DNA of 64,000 nt, from the NCBI GenBank assembly GCA_037176725.1, contig JAZBRS010000076.1, forward strand, positions 119,431,001-119,495,000, in the 5' to 3' direction. Source of the stretch: Posidonia oceanica. Its lineage: Eukaryota; Streptophyta; Magnoliopsida; Alismatales; Posidoniaceae. The translations under genes were made by a program, and so were the position numbers. The notes beneath the pieces were generated by a model, which was not told the DNA's origin, made no database searches, and saw only the letters and a list, made by a program, of their open reading frames with translations. Shown here one piece after another: positions 1 to 11,063 of this stretch (position 1 is its first letter; every line of letters starts with the position of its first letter).

Positions 1-3000
1 TGCTCACGGTTCCGACGATGGGGGCTCGTTTACCGCCTCCTGCTGCACAACACTTAGCACAGCATGCTCCACTTCCCTCTGGTGGTCAGTCTTTTGGACC
101 GGCTGGAGCCCAGTACCTCACTGGCTCGCTATCTGGCACTTCGCCTGTACAGCAACTGGTGCTCCGTCATCCTACCCCTATCACAGCACAGCATGGCATC
201 TACTCTTCTCCTCTACACCAGGTCCAGCATCCTGCATACACTCTTGCATACACAGTCCCCCAGCACGGATACGCCGGCCATCCCGTTGCTCCACCAGGCG
301 ATGCTATGGTAGATCCGGAGGAGCACTTAGGTGCGACCCATTCGGCGTATGCGCTCGCTACCCCTGCTGATCCCTCTCCTACAGCAGCAATCCCAGACCC
401 CATCAATAACCAGATGGACGTCTTGGAGAAGGCACTACGACTAGTGCAGGGTACTGAGCACCAGACCTACCAATTCCGGGACCTCTGCTGCTTTCCAGAG
501 GCGGTACTCCCTCCAAAGTTCAAGATCCCAGACTTCGAGAAGTATAATGGTAGGGGCTGCCCTGTAGCACACTTGAAGGCGTATTGCGGTGATCTCGCTC
601 AACTTCAGGCTGACGAGAGGTTGCTGATCCGCTTGTTCCAGAAGAGTTTGACCGGGCCGGCACTCAAGTGGTTTACATCGCTTGATATGTCAGCCATCAA
701 GACTTGGAACGACCTCAGTCAGGCGTTCCTGGAACAATACTCCTTCAACCTCGATCTGGTCCCAAAGAGGGCGGATTTGGTCGCAATCAAGCAGAATTCT
801 GGCGAGCCGTTTGGGGAGTACGTCGGCCGCTGGCGTGCCCTTGCCTCTCAGGTTCGAGATAGACCCTCTGACGAGGAGTCTATCGAGATCGTTATCAAAG
901 GGGCGCAGCCGTCTCTCGGAGCTCTGCTTAGCATCCAACCAGTCACTACTTTTGCGGCACTCATCAGAGCTGGAGCGTGCGTGGAGAGTTCTTTGTGGAG
1001 TGGCAACTTCCCAGCTCTCTCTGCGTTCGCTAAGCAGGCAGTGATCAGCAGTAACAGTGCCAACAGCAGCGCCTCCAACAACAACAACAGCGGCAGCAGC
1101 AACAACCGCCCGAAGAGGAAGGATTCGCCGAAACCCGCTGTTGCATTCGTCGACTCCCCTACTGTGCCTGTTCGCTTGCCATCTCGGCCTGCCCCAGCTC
1201 AGATGGTGTACGCTCCTGCACCTAGGAATCCACACACACCACACATCACTACCACCGCTAGACCGGTCTATCCTGCCGCACCGGTTCAGCAAGGCTCATA
1301 CCAGAGGCAAAGAAGGCCACCCATTGAGAAGCGGAGATTCGCCCCACTGGTGGAACCGCTCACGGTCATCTTGCCAAAGGTTGCATTGCTCCTGAAGTTC
1401 CCGGAGGTTCGTCCGCCACCAAGTCCTCTGCCGCATTGGTTTAGGCCGGACCTCTTCTGCAATTTCCATCGAAGCGCCGGGCATTCGACGGACAATTGCT
1501 TCTCCCTGCGGAACGCTATTCAGGACTTGATCGAATCGGGAACGATTGTGATCGACACGCACGAGGCATCCACTCAAGCACACACTCATGCATCTGCACA
1601 CTCAGCTGTTCCCCCTCATTCTGGCATCACCCGCCAACCCTTACCGGAGCACTCTTATCCGGGAGGGGCGGGAACCTCAGGCATCCATTCTGTCTTTCCC
1701 TCTGGGCCTGCTACCTCTGTGGTTGACCCTTCTAATCTCATCTCTGACATCTCTGAGCCTTTCCCTGTCGGTCTCTATCTCGCGGCAGTTGCCGGCTCCG
1801 AGTCGGGAATTCACATGATCCGACCGCGTGCCAGGCCGGAGCGCTCTCTCGCGCCTCCCACCGTGCTTCCCCAGGCTCAATCCCCTGTGCACCTTCTAGC
1901 TAGGGCCCAGCCTAGTTCCCCCATCCACCTCTTAGGGCGACCTCAGCTACACCTTCTAGGCAGACCTCAACCTGCCCCAGCCTTCCCACCCCAACAACCA
2001 TACCCTCTAGAGAGACCTCAGTACCCCGTAGGTCCCCCTGTAACCTCTCCTGTGCTCGCAGCACGTGCTCCAGTCGTCATTGATTTGACCCTGGACACCC
2101 ATCGCGTCCCTTACAGCTACGCCACAGAGATGTGCGCGGAAGTAACACGATCAGGGAGGGTTTACAGGCCCCCAACACCGGCAATTAGGCCAACTCCCCC
2201 TAGACCTGTTATGCCCCCACCCTCTAGCCAACCCATAGCAGATCTAACCTCGAGCCAGCCTATAGCTAGCCAGATCCCTGCCCAACCTGTAGTAACCCAG
2301 CTTCCTGCCACTACCCCCTTAGAGCCTGCCAGAACTACCCCTCCCCTTGCCAAAAAGAGCCAACCTAAGGCAGACTTGACCTCCCAGCTTAAGAAGGTCA
2401 AAGTCGACATTTCTATCTGGGACTTGATCCACACCTCTGCCGAACACCGCGAGGCTTTTCTTCGTGTGTTCCAGGCTGCCCGTGTGTCCCAGTCCATTGA
2501 GCCTGCAGCCTTGGAGAGCATGGTTGGGTTGATTGCGGAGCCCCAGGTCATCTCTTTTACGAGTGATGAGCTGCCTCCGGCGGGGATTAATCACAACCAG
2601 CCCCTATTCGTCATGGTGCAGTTCAAAAACTTTCGCATTCCCCTAACACTGGTTGATAATGGGTCAGGCCTTAACGTCTGCCCCTTGCGTACTGCAACCA
2701 AGCTCGGATTCAAAGCCAAGGACATCACGCCAGCCGTGAAGGGAATGACAGCCTTTGACAACACACACCATGACGCTCTAGGGATCCTGATTATTCCTCT
2801 TGCTATTGGCCCGGTTGTCTTCGACGTAGAATTCTATGTCGTCGACTTGCAGCCGAACTTCAATCTTCTGCTTGGGCGCCCTTGGCTCCACAAGCATCAG
2901 GTCCTTCCTTCGACCCTCCATCGAATGATAAAGTACCGTCGCGGCGACGATGTCATTGTCGTCATGGCGGAGAACTTTGAGAAGGAGCGGATCGAAGCAG

Positions 3001-3827
3001 TCTCCCCCGTGTCTTCGCAATCTATCCCGTTTGACCCTGAGACTTCTGAAGCCCTATATCGCGTTAATCGGTGTGAGCCGGTTAACTTCATTCCTGATCT
3101 TGAACGTGTCAACTCCTTGACCGTTCACAGCAACCCCTTTCGAATGGTCAAGAATGTATGTCACAGGTGGGGTTACATAAAGGGTACGTCGCTTGGGCGT
3201 CATGGCCAGGGGATCGTAGAGCCGATCGTAGCAGTGGAGCGAAGGAAATCTGAAGGCCTCGGCTACGAGCCCAAGACCAACGAAGATCACTGCTTTCAGC
3301 TCAACAATCCAGAATCAACCATTCCCAGAGACCTCACTAACTTTACCAGTGCAGGAACCCTGGGATCGACCGACGATCATGACACGGTACCGACAGAGGA
3401 TTGGGTGTGTGTTGAGGACTACTACTCGGATGAGGAGCAGTCTGGCACAACAGAGGCAGTCCCAACCGGCACAGCAGAAACAGTGATCAGAGCAGAGGCC
3501 ACACAGTCAATCTATTCAGCTCTTCCTCTGGCAGAAACAGCAGGCAGCTCAGCAGGCCCTGTGGTAGAACTGGCAAGTTCCCACTCTTTTGCAGCCACAT
3601 CAGCTTCCCAAGTACAGACAGCAGCAGTGCAGGAGTCAGAGACACTCCTTCTGGCTGAAGCAAGCATGCTACCAGCGGTCACAGAAACATCAGTGCCACT
3701 GTCCCTATCTCTGGAGGGGCAGTTAATCAATACAGTCAGCAGCACGGCTCAGCCCGCTCCAGCATCCACATCTCCAGGAATGCAGCAGGCGCAGTCCGCT
3801 TCGCATCCTCCCGACAACCAGCAGTAG
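1..3827 (+). pseudogene. gag-PR: Element A gag-protease (5'-partial, ends at premature TAG)
   Basis: The frame is open from the window edge; an ATG at 18 is internal, because the homologous frame in B begins about 190 codons earlier. Domains in order: a proline-rich N-terminal region; a retrotransposon Gag core at about 520-910 with motifs FKIPDFEKYNG and GPALKWFTSLD; a zinc-knuckle-like CX2HX4HX4C at 1458-1499; an aspartic protease around 2560-2930 with active site LTLVDNGSGLNVCP (Asp codon 2655-2657); and a glycine-rich G-patch-like stretch at about 3160-3280 (WGYIKG, RHGQG, GLGY). A low-complexity Ser/Gln/Ala linker follows. The TAG at 3825-3827 replaces the CAG found in B and C, and the same frame continues after it. 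Gag would form the particle and the protease would process the polyprotein. Family recognition is firm; this copy is inactive. Confidence 0.88.
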
Positions 3828-5330
3828 CTCTCATGGCAAGACCCCATGGCGTCAGAGGCTGCACTCTCTCAGTTACGGCCCGATACAAAAGGCCAACTGA
3901 GCACTACACTCTCCGGGCCCTTGAGCCCTCTGAAGAGCACCCCTGCCTACTCTCCAACAGTGACCCTGGCAGCATATCCATCTATGGCACCGCTGACTTG
4001 TCTATTTGGGCCTTCTACATTAGAGTTGCCGCCATCGGACGCGCCCGTGAACCAGATCATGCAGATTCCAAGGGCAGCAATCCGTCTTGCAGCCGGGCCA
4101 GTGCCGCAGGCCCCCGGCGCCTACTACGTCGACTCCCCCTCGGACAAGGAAGAAGGAGTGGCGATAGAAGCCCAGGTCGATTCTTGGATGTCCGACTTAG
4201 AGCTACTTTATCAAGAACAGATCAAGTCAATAGCAGAAGACCTGGCAGAGCATCAAGCCACAGAAAGGAAAGGGAAAGCCGTGGTTACGGACCCTCCTCT
4301 GCAAGAAGACCATGCCTCTATCATGGTCCTGGAAGAAGACTCAGCAGCGCCAGACTCCCCTAGACCAGATGAGCTCATCACTCTCCAATCAGAAGGCGGG
4401 TCTAGGTGGTTTGTGCAACACATGCCTCATTCGAGCAGCATAGCAAGCGGCAATGCCCAAATCAGCCGCCGGTCCAGCATACCCTCCCCAAGCACACTGG
4501 AAGACCCAGAGGAGGAAGCATCAGCAGTGCAAGCAGCAGCAGTAACAGAGCAGAAAGCAGAATCAGTAACGGAGCTGTCAGCAGCCTCTTACAGAACAGT
4601 CACCGCTGTGGCAACAGAAAAATTTATCAAGAACAATATCATTGCCCGATATGGGGTCCCGCACTCAGTCATCTCTGGTAATGGCACAAACTTCATTGCC
4701 AAAAGGATCGAGGAATTCCTGCAAAGTCTCAAGATCAAGCATCATCGATCCTCGCCCTATCGGCCACAGATGAATGGAGCTGTGGAGTCTGCAAACAAGA
4801 ACATTGTCAAGATTCTGAAGAAAATGGCAGAAACCCACAAGGATTGGCACGACAAGCTCCCATACGCACTCTGGGCGTACAGGACATCAATCTGGACCTC
4901 TACAGGAGCCACCCCGTACTCTCTGGTGTACGGAATGGAAGCGGTGTTACCTGTTGAAGTAGAGATCCCCTCTCTGCGGATCCTACGAGAAGCTGAGTTG
5001 GAAGAGGCAGAATGGGTCGAAGACCGCTGCATCCAACTGAACTTAATTGATGAGCGCAGACTGCATGCTATGCACAACGCTCACTGCTATCAGAAGTGGA
5101 TGGCCAGAGCATTCCTGAGGAAGGTCCAGCCCAGAAGCTTTCAGCCAGGGGACCTTGTCTTGTGCGCCATTCATTTACCTGATGGTCGAGGGAAATTCCG
5201 ACCCAATTGGCATGGCCCCTTTGTGGTCAAGCAGATCTTTTCGGGAGGCGCTGTAACTCTTGAGGATATGGACCGGGTCGAGCAGTCCGAGCCCGTCAAC
5301 CTCTGCTATTTGAAGAAGTACTATCAGTAG
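3828..5330 (+). pseudogene. Element A linker plus integrase catalytic/C-terminal fragment (pol deleted)
   Basis: This continues the gag-protease frame after the stop at 3825. The first 250 codons are acidic/Ser-rich linker. At about 4578-4588 the linker joins directly to integrase (ATEKFIKNNIIARYGVP). RT, RNase H, the second RNase H, the integrase zinc-binding domain and the first catalytic Asp are all absent. The second catalytic Asp is changed to Gly (GGT at 4677-4679, motif SGNG where element C has SDNG). The Glu in NGAVESANK remains. The C-terminal end has the GPF-type motif NWHGPFVV and ends at TAG 5328-5330. The fragment cannot catalyse integration. Element C has the same junction, so the deletion predates both insertions. 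Confidence 0.88.
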
Positions 5331-6816
5331 CCGAAAGCGGCCCCGTTGCAGATGCCCTTCTCCCACTTGCACTTTCATTCTCGCCTCCTGCCACATCCTT
5401 TCAAATCATCATCGTCATCCTCTCAAGCATTGTATCCCTCCCCCGGTGATGAAAACCGGAAGTGCTTGCCTGCTCTGGAAAGAGTCACCCTACCTCACCT
5501 GGCACTACTCTGATGTCTTAGCTAGTGAGGGAGCCACCGCCAACGAGGACAGGCGAACCGCCTAATCTCGCAAGGACATACACCTCTGAGGGAGAAAAAA
5601 TGTTAGGATGTGAGTTTGGAAAAAGCGAGAGTAGACACCTAGGTTTGGGCACATCCAAGGAACAGAAGACGAAGACGGAAGCCGGCCCTAGAGATAGGGG
5701 TGTGCAGTCTAACCCTGCTCCTTCTACCCATCACACAGCAGACCCAAAGCCTAGATCCATCACATTTCAAACACCCTCCTTTTGCCACCAAAATGGGGAT
5801 AGCAAAAGCCTGAAAAAAAGAGAAAAGCAAAACAACAAGCAAAAAAAAAAGGAGAAAAGAGATAGAACAAAAACCCAAAAAAAAAGGGGAAAAAAAGCAA
5901 GCAAAGCAAAAAAAAGAGAAGAAGACAAAAAAAAAGAGAGAAGAAGAAAAAAATGTAACCCGAAAAACATAGGCACCATTATCCCTCATGCTTCACTAGA
6001 GATCCCCAGCATGTCGAGCTTAAAAGAATCTACCACATCCCTTCAAGAGCGAACACTCACCCTTCTCCTGGCTAGGGGCAAAGAAAGACTGCATACCTAT
6101 GAGGGAGAAATCAATCAAAAAAAAGAGAGCTGAAAGAATAGGTGTAGGTCTTGAGAGTTTGGCCAAATAGCCTGTCCTCACCACACCACCACCAGTACAA
6201 TGCCAACACCTATTCCGGAGTGCCACCAGCAAGCCAAGAGTCTAGGTAGGGCCCAGTGAGTCAGGGACCACTCCCTTCCTTTGCAGCGGGCACCAAAGCA
6301 CTCCCTATGCTGAGGGCATCCAAGCATACTCACCTATCCAAGCATACTCATCTATCCAAGCATACTCATCTATCCAAGCGTACTCATCTATTCAAGCATG
6401 CTCATTCATCCAAGCATACTACTCATCTTCATAAGCATATCACCTGCATCATGCATACATGCATCTTCTTCTATCATTCCTTTTCCGATCAATTTCTCCC
6501 GCTCTACAACGCGCTTCGGCCCTGAGACAGTACTCCTCCCCAGCAGAGCACATTGACGCCACTCGAGCTGCGCTGGTCCAGATCCCCTGCCTGCCCTCGC
6601 CCCCGTACCCACAAGACTGCTGCAGAATCCCCCTTGCTTATTTGTGCTTAATTGCTATGTTCTGTTATCACTTTGCTAGATGCATATGGAACTACATTTT
6701 CAGTCTCAGCTTCTGCTTGTTGTCAATGACTACATACCTGCGAGATCTGACTGTTTATTGATAGCAAGTACCTTCAAGCTCTGCAATTATCAGCCTGTAT
6801 CTCCGCGATCAGCGCA
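5331..6816 (+). other. Element A spacer between integrase and mobile-domain ORF
   Basis: No credible ORF is present. The segment includes a strongly A-rich purine tract at about 5802-5960, CAT/CTATCC-type short repeats at 6320-6420, and blocks that match element C 53839-55321 closely. It separates pol from the downstream ORF, which must therefore be expressed by splicing, internal initiation or a separate transcript. I could not identify a convincing splice acceptor or promoter. The A-rich tract is internal and present in both copies, so it is not a poly(A) tail. Confidence 0.6.
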
Positions 6817-8019
6817 ATGGGCTTCCCAACTCTGCTGACTCCCGCACACTGCTCGGAAACCCTGCGAGAATGGATCGGCAGGCTCACTCAAGAAGACTGT
6901 GAGAAGCTGCGCCTTTGGGGGATCCCAACTAAACTGCTGAAGGCCGCTGACGTGGAAGTCAGCCGTCACCTTCTGTGTGCCACCGCAAGATTCTGGAAAC
7001 CGGCGCACCATGTCTTTCGCTTTGGCAAAATTGAGCTGACACCTACACTGGAAGAGGTGCGTCGGATCTGCGGCTTTTCCAAGATCCTGGGGCCGCCTGT
7101 TTTCATGAGGCGAGATGGATATCTCAAGGTCCTGAGCCAGCTAACTGGGCTCCCCACTCGAACCTGCCAACAGAAATTAATCTGCACTAGTGGGCCTGAA
7201 CCTATGCTTCGCCTTGCGCACTTCGATGATATCATGAGCAAGCGCGCAGAACTCGGAGATGAGCTGTGGCTCCGAGGATTTGTTATCCGCTTCCTAGGCG
7301 AGCTAATCTTTACTCATGGCCGACTAACGGTGGCCATTGAGGTCACAGAAATTGCATTAGCTGTGGTGACCCAGCACATAGACCTGGCACCAGTTGTCCT
7401 GGCAGAGACCTATCGCGGGCTGGACTGCGTCTCTCATCGCTGTCGCCACTTCCACGGTTGCGGAGCACTCATACAAGTCTGGCTGACCGCGCACTTAGAG
7501 ATGAACCTCTTGCGCCCTCAAGTGCATGCCTTTGAAGCTTACTGCAGCAACGCCCGTGCCAAGACAGACAAGAGCGTCAAAGAAGAATATGAGAAGCTAT
7601 CAGCACTGACTGACAACGCTATAACCTGGCGTATTGTCCCCTCTATAGCTGAGCCATTTACTGTCTTCTTCAGCGCGCGTGACGCGCGGCTGATCATTCT
7701 ACCAGGCTTCACAGCGGGCGTAGAGTACCATCCAATCAGGGTCATGCGCCAGTTCGGCTTCCAGCAGGGTGCCTTCATTGACAGTACAGCGCCCGAGCTT
7801 CTACAGATGTACCCTCTCAGCACAACTGCCCCAACCAAGAAGCTCGCTAGTCTGATGCAGCATGGGGTCCAATCAACAGACATTGCAGCAGTGAGAGGTG
7901 TGGGATGCACCCTAGAATATGAAGCTGAAGTCTGAGAGCTCTGGCCTATTTCTGAGGTCCCGCCAGGCAGCCCCTTATTCCCCGACTCCAGGCAGTCGAA
8001 GAAGGCCCGAACTGACTAG
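6817..8019 (+). pseudogene. Element A plant-mobile-domain/DUF7745-like ORF with premature stop
   Basis: The ATG at 6817 is conserved with element C. The frame runs 372 codons to TGA 7933-7935. It stays open after that stop for 27 more codons, to TAG 8017-8019, the position where element C's ORF ends. C has CGA where A has TGA. Visible features are an ELTPTLEEVRRICGF segment, a WLTAHLEMN helix and EYHPIRVMRQFGFQQ near the C-terminus. The last resembles the YxPxRVxRQFG signature of plant mobile domain proteins, and the N-terminal half resembles the DUF7745 group. The biochemical role in retroelements is unknown to me. The ORF has no zinc knuckle, membrane segment or env-like signal peptide. The family call is from memory of motifs and is moderate. 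Confidence 0.6.
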
Positions 8020-8319
8020 GCCATTGTGCAATCATCATGTGGTCTTCTTTCAAGTCATGCTGTACATCTTTTGGCCTGCCACAAGCATTGTACTCATCAA
8101 GCTTTATCAATGAAAAAACTGTTTCTGCTATCTGCTTGCACTACAAGAGTGTTCAATGCATTGCATATTCATTATCATCATCATCTCAGGCCCTCTGGCC
8201 AGACTTGCAGCCATCGCAACGCAGCAAAGTCCCCAGCACCCAATCCGGAGCCCAGAACCTCTGCGGACCTGCGTCGTCAAGCTACGCCATCTGGCATCCC
8301 TAGCTGGTCGCCCACAGCT

Positions 8320-8775
8320 GGATCATCATCCCCAGCGGGTTGGCACCCCAAACTGCTCGGCGAAAGGTCCGTCAACCTGTCATCCTCCTCAGCTGATCAT
8401 CCCCAGCTGAGTCCCCAGTGGGCTGGCACCCCAAACTGCTCGGCGAAAGGTCCGTCAACCTATCATCCTCCTCAGCTGATCATCCCCAGCTGAGTCCCCA
8501 GCGGGCTGGCACCCCAAACTGCTCGGCGAAAGGTCCGTCAACCTATCATCCTTCTCAGCTGATCATCCCCAACTGAGTCCCCAGCGGGCTGGCACCTCAA
8601 ACTGCTCGGCGAAAGGTCCGTCAACCTGTCATCCTCCTCAGCTGATCATCCCCAGCTGAGTCCCCAGCGGGTTGGCACCCCAAACTGCTCGGCGAAAGGT
8701 CCGTCAACCTGTCATCCTCCTCAGCTGATCATCCCCAGCTGAGTCCCTAGCGGGCTGGTACCCCAAACTACTCGT
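8320..8775 (+). repeat. 83-bp minisatellite in element A 3' region
   Basis: About five and a half head-to-tail copies with an exact 83-bp period. CCCAGYGGGYTGGC starts at 8331, 8414, 8497, 8580 and 8663, and a variant at about 8746. Each unit holds the inverted repeat AGCTG/CAGCT and the short dyad AGGT/ACCT. The homologous array in element C has 83-bp and 109-bp units. The ordinary spacer 8020-8319 before it shows no gene. Confidence 0.9.
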
Positions 8776-8836
8776 CTGACAAGCACGACAATCTTGTCAT
8801 CACCCTTGCTTTCGATGCCAAGGACGCGTTGGCCAG

Positions 8837-8863
8837 CCCCTGGTGTCATCTCGACACCAGGGG
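8837..8863 (+). repeat. Inverted repeat CCCCTGGTGTC / GACACCAGGGG
   Basis: Perfect 11-bp arms (8837-8847 and 8853-8863) with a 5-nt loop. Two relatives occur in element C, at 57040-57066 (arms CCCCTGGTATCA/TGATACCAGGGG) and 57488-57514. Arm differences between the copies at 8837 and 57040 are compensated on both sides. Confidence 0.85.
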
Positions 8864-8905
8864 CATCTTTTGATCGCCCCTTGGTATCATTCTTCCCCTC
8901 TTTCC

Positions 8906-8930
8906 CCTATGATATTCCTGGCGTCATAGG
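8906..8930 (+). repeat. Inverted repeat CCTATGA / TCATAGG
   Basis: Perfect 7-bp arms at 8906-8912 and 8924-8930. The copy in element C (57557-57581) has 9-bp arms with one T-G wobble pair. Confidence 0.7.
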
Positions 8931-8935
8931 ATGAT

Positions 8936-9875
8936 TTCTTCTCATCATTACCTCATCCCCCTCTTTATCTCATCATTACCTCATCCTCTCTTTGCCGACC
9001 GATAAGTCCGATATCTTATCAACCAATCATTCTCATCATTACCTCATCCCCTCTTTGTCGGCCGATAAGTCCGATATCTTATCAACCAATCATTCTCATC
9101 ATTACCTCATCCCCTCTATATCTCATCATTACCTCATCCCCCTCTTTATCTCATCATGATCTCATCCCCTCTTTAGCAGTAACTCTCATCATTATCTCAT
9201 CCCCTCTTTAGCAATAACTCTCATCATTACCTCATCCCCCTCTTTAGCAATAGCTCTCATCATGATCTCACCCCCTCTTTAGCAATAACTCTCTTCATTA
9301 TCTCATCCCCCTCTTTAGCAATAACTCTCATCATTATCTCATCCCCCTCTTTAGCAATAACTCTCATCATGATCTCATCCCCCTCTTTAGCAATAGCTCT
9401 CATCATGATCTCATCCCCCTCTTTAGCAATCACTCTCATCATGATCTCATCCCCCTCTTTAGCAATGACTTTCATCATTACCTCATCCCCCTCTTTAGCA
9501 ATAGCTCTCATCATGATCTCATCCCCTCTTTAGCAGTAACTCTCATCATTATCTCATCCCCTCTTTAGCAATAACTCTCATCATTACCTCATCCCCCACT
9601 TTAGCAATAACTCTCATCATTATCTCATCCCTCTCTTTATCTCATCATGATCTCATCCCCTCTTTAGCAGTAACTCTCATCATTATCTCATCCCCTCTTT
9701 AGCAATAACTCTCATCATTACCTCATCCCCCTCTTTAGCAATAGCTCTCATCATGATCTCACCCCCTCTTTAGCAATAACTCTCATCATTATCTCATCCC
9801 CCTCTTTAGCAATAATTCTCATCATGATCTCATCCCCTCTTTAGCAATAGCTCTCATCATGATCTCGTCCCCTCT
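8936..9875 (+). repeat. 36-bp tandem array in element A (CTCATCATKATCTCATCC type)
   Basis: Roughly twenty degenerate copies of a unit reading CTCTTTAGCAATAACT followed by CTCATCATTATCTCATCC, period mostly 36 bp. The first part is interspersed with GATAAG/CTTATC dyads (for example 9001-9006 with 9015-9020). A minus-strand reading frame across the array (9260-9514) is an effect of the period being divisible by three. Confidence 0.88.
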
Positions 9876-10032
9876 TATCAACAATCAAGCACTCTCAGGC
9901 TGATATCCTAAACTATCAACAATCAAGCACTCTCAGGCTGATATCCTAAACTATCAACAATCAAGCACTCTCAGGCTGATATCCTAAACTATCAACAATC
10001 AAGCACTCTCAGGCTGATAACCTAAACTATCA
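9876..10032 (+). repeat. 38-bp tandem repeat, four copies, element A
   Basis: Four nearly identical units starting TATCAACAATCAAGCACTC and ending in GCTGATATCCTAAAC. Each carries a GATA/TATC dyad. The element C counterpart (58185-58370) has 42-bp units. Confidence 0.88.
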
Positions 10033-10708
10033 TCTGGGCCGATCCATGGTTGGCCCACAGTTGTGTTATACGGCTGACATCCAGTAACTGTCCCTTGCAA
10101 TTGCGGTTTCCAGTTGATAGGTCTGTAAACTATCCGCCAGTTGATAGGTCTGTAAACTATCCACCAGTTGATAGGACTGTAAACTATCGCTAGGCTGATA
10201 TCCTAAACTATCACCAGCAATTGCATTATACGGCTGATATCCAGTAACTATCCCTCATCATTGCGCGTTCCAGTTGATAGGCCTGTAAACTATCCGCCAG
10301 TTGATAGGACTGTAAATTATCGTTCCAGTTGATAGGACTGTAAACTATCGTTAGGCTGATATCCTAAACTATCACGCGTAATCATGTTATACGGCTGACA
10401 CCCAGTAACTGTCCCTCGCAATGCCGTTTCCAGTTGATAGGACTGTAAACTATCTTCCAGTTGATAGGTCTGTAAACTATCCGCCAGTTGATAGGTCTGT
10501 AAACTATCCGCCAGTTGATAGGACTGTAAACTATCCCACACAACCATGTTATACGGCTGATATCCAGTAACTATCACTCACAACTGCTCTAGGCTGATAA
10601 CCTAAACTATCACTCCAGGCTGATAACCTAAACTATCGCTCTAGGCTGATAACCTAAACTATCACTCTCGGTTGATAGGACCGTAAACTATCCGGACGAT
10701 AAGCCCGT
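10033..10708 (+). repeat. Hairpin-repeat array of element A
   Basis: An array of about 27-bp units of the form CCAGTTGATAGG-CTGTAAACTATC. In each unit GATAG is followed 9 nt later by CTATC, so the unit can fold on itself (for example 10116-10120 with 10130-10134). A second unit type, TATACGGCTGAYATCCAGTA, has GACA/TGTC arms (10076-10079 with 10089-10092) or GATA/TATC arms (10236-10239 with 10249-10252). One unit near 10310 reads TTATC instead of CTATC, which still allows a G-U pair in RNA. The array ends in a GATAAG/CTTATC dyad near 10700. Confidence 0.88.
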
Positions 10709-11063
10709 CACCTTATCACCCTTTTTGGCGTGACCTTGCCCCAGGAAGGCAAAGTCATGCACCTCCTTTTTTTGCGATAGGAGAGTTGGCCTCTCTCCCC
10801 TCGCACCCCTCTTTTCTCTTTGCTAGCTTGCTCCCCAGGCAGGGACGAGCTGCACCCTGTTTCTTTGCTTTGTCGCGCGAGTCCGGCCTTCCTGCCAGAT
10901 CCTTGCACCACATCGCGCCCTTTTAGCATTTTCTCTTGCATCATCTCTGCATCTTCTCAGCTAGCATTGCATACTACTTTAGTATCATTGGCATCACTTG
11001 CATAGCATCAGCATTTTGGCTAACTTTTGTACTAACTCTTGCATTGCATTTGCATTAGCACGC
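10709..11063 (+). other. Element A spacer up to the solo-LTR insertion
   Basis: No gene is visible. It aligns with element C 59311-59690 and is interrupted at 11063. The rest of the same spacer resumes at 16922. Confidence 0.6.
11059..11063. repeat. Target-site duplication CACGC, left copy
   Basis: The five bases directly before the reversed LTR are repeated directly after it at 16922-16926. A 5-bp duplication is the usual Ty3/gypsy integration footprint. Confidence 0.85.

Noticed and set aside
5802..5960. A-rich tract taken as a poly(A) tail of a retrogene or LINE
   Set aside because: It is mixed with G, internal to the element, and present at the same place in element C (54362-54500).
8936..9875. 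CRISPR-like regular array of 36-bp repeats
   Set aside because: The repeats are head-to-tail without unique spacers, in a plant retrotransposon; this is a minisatellite.
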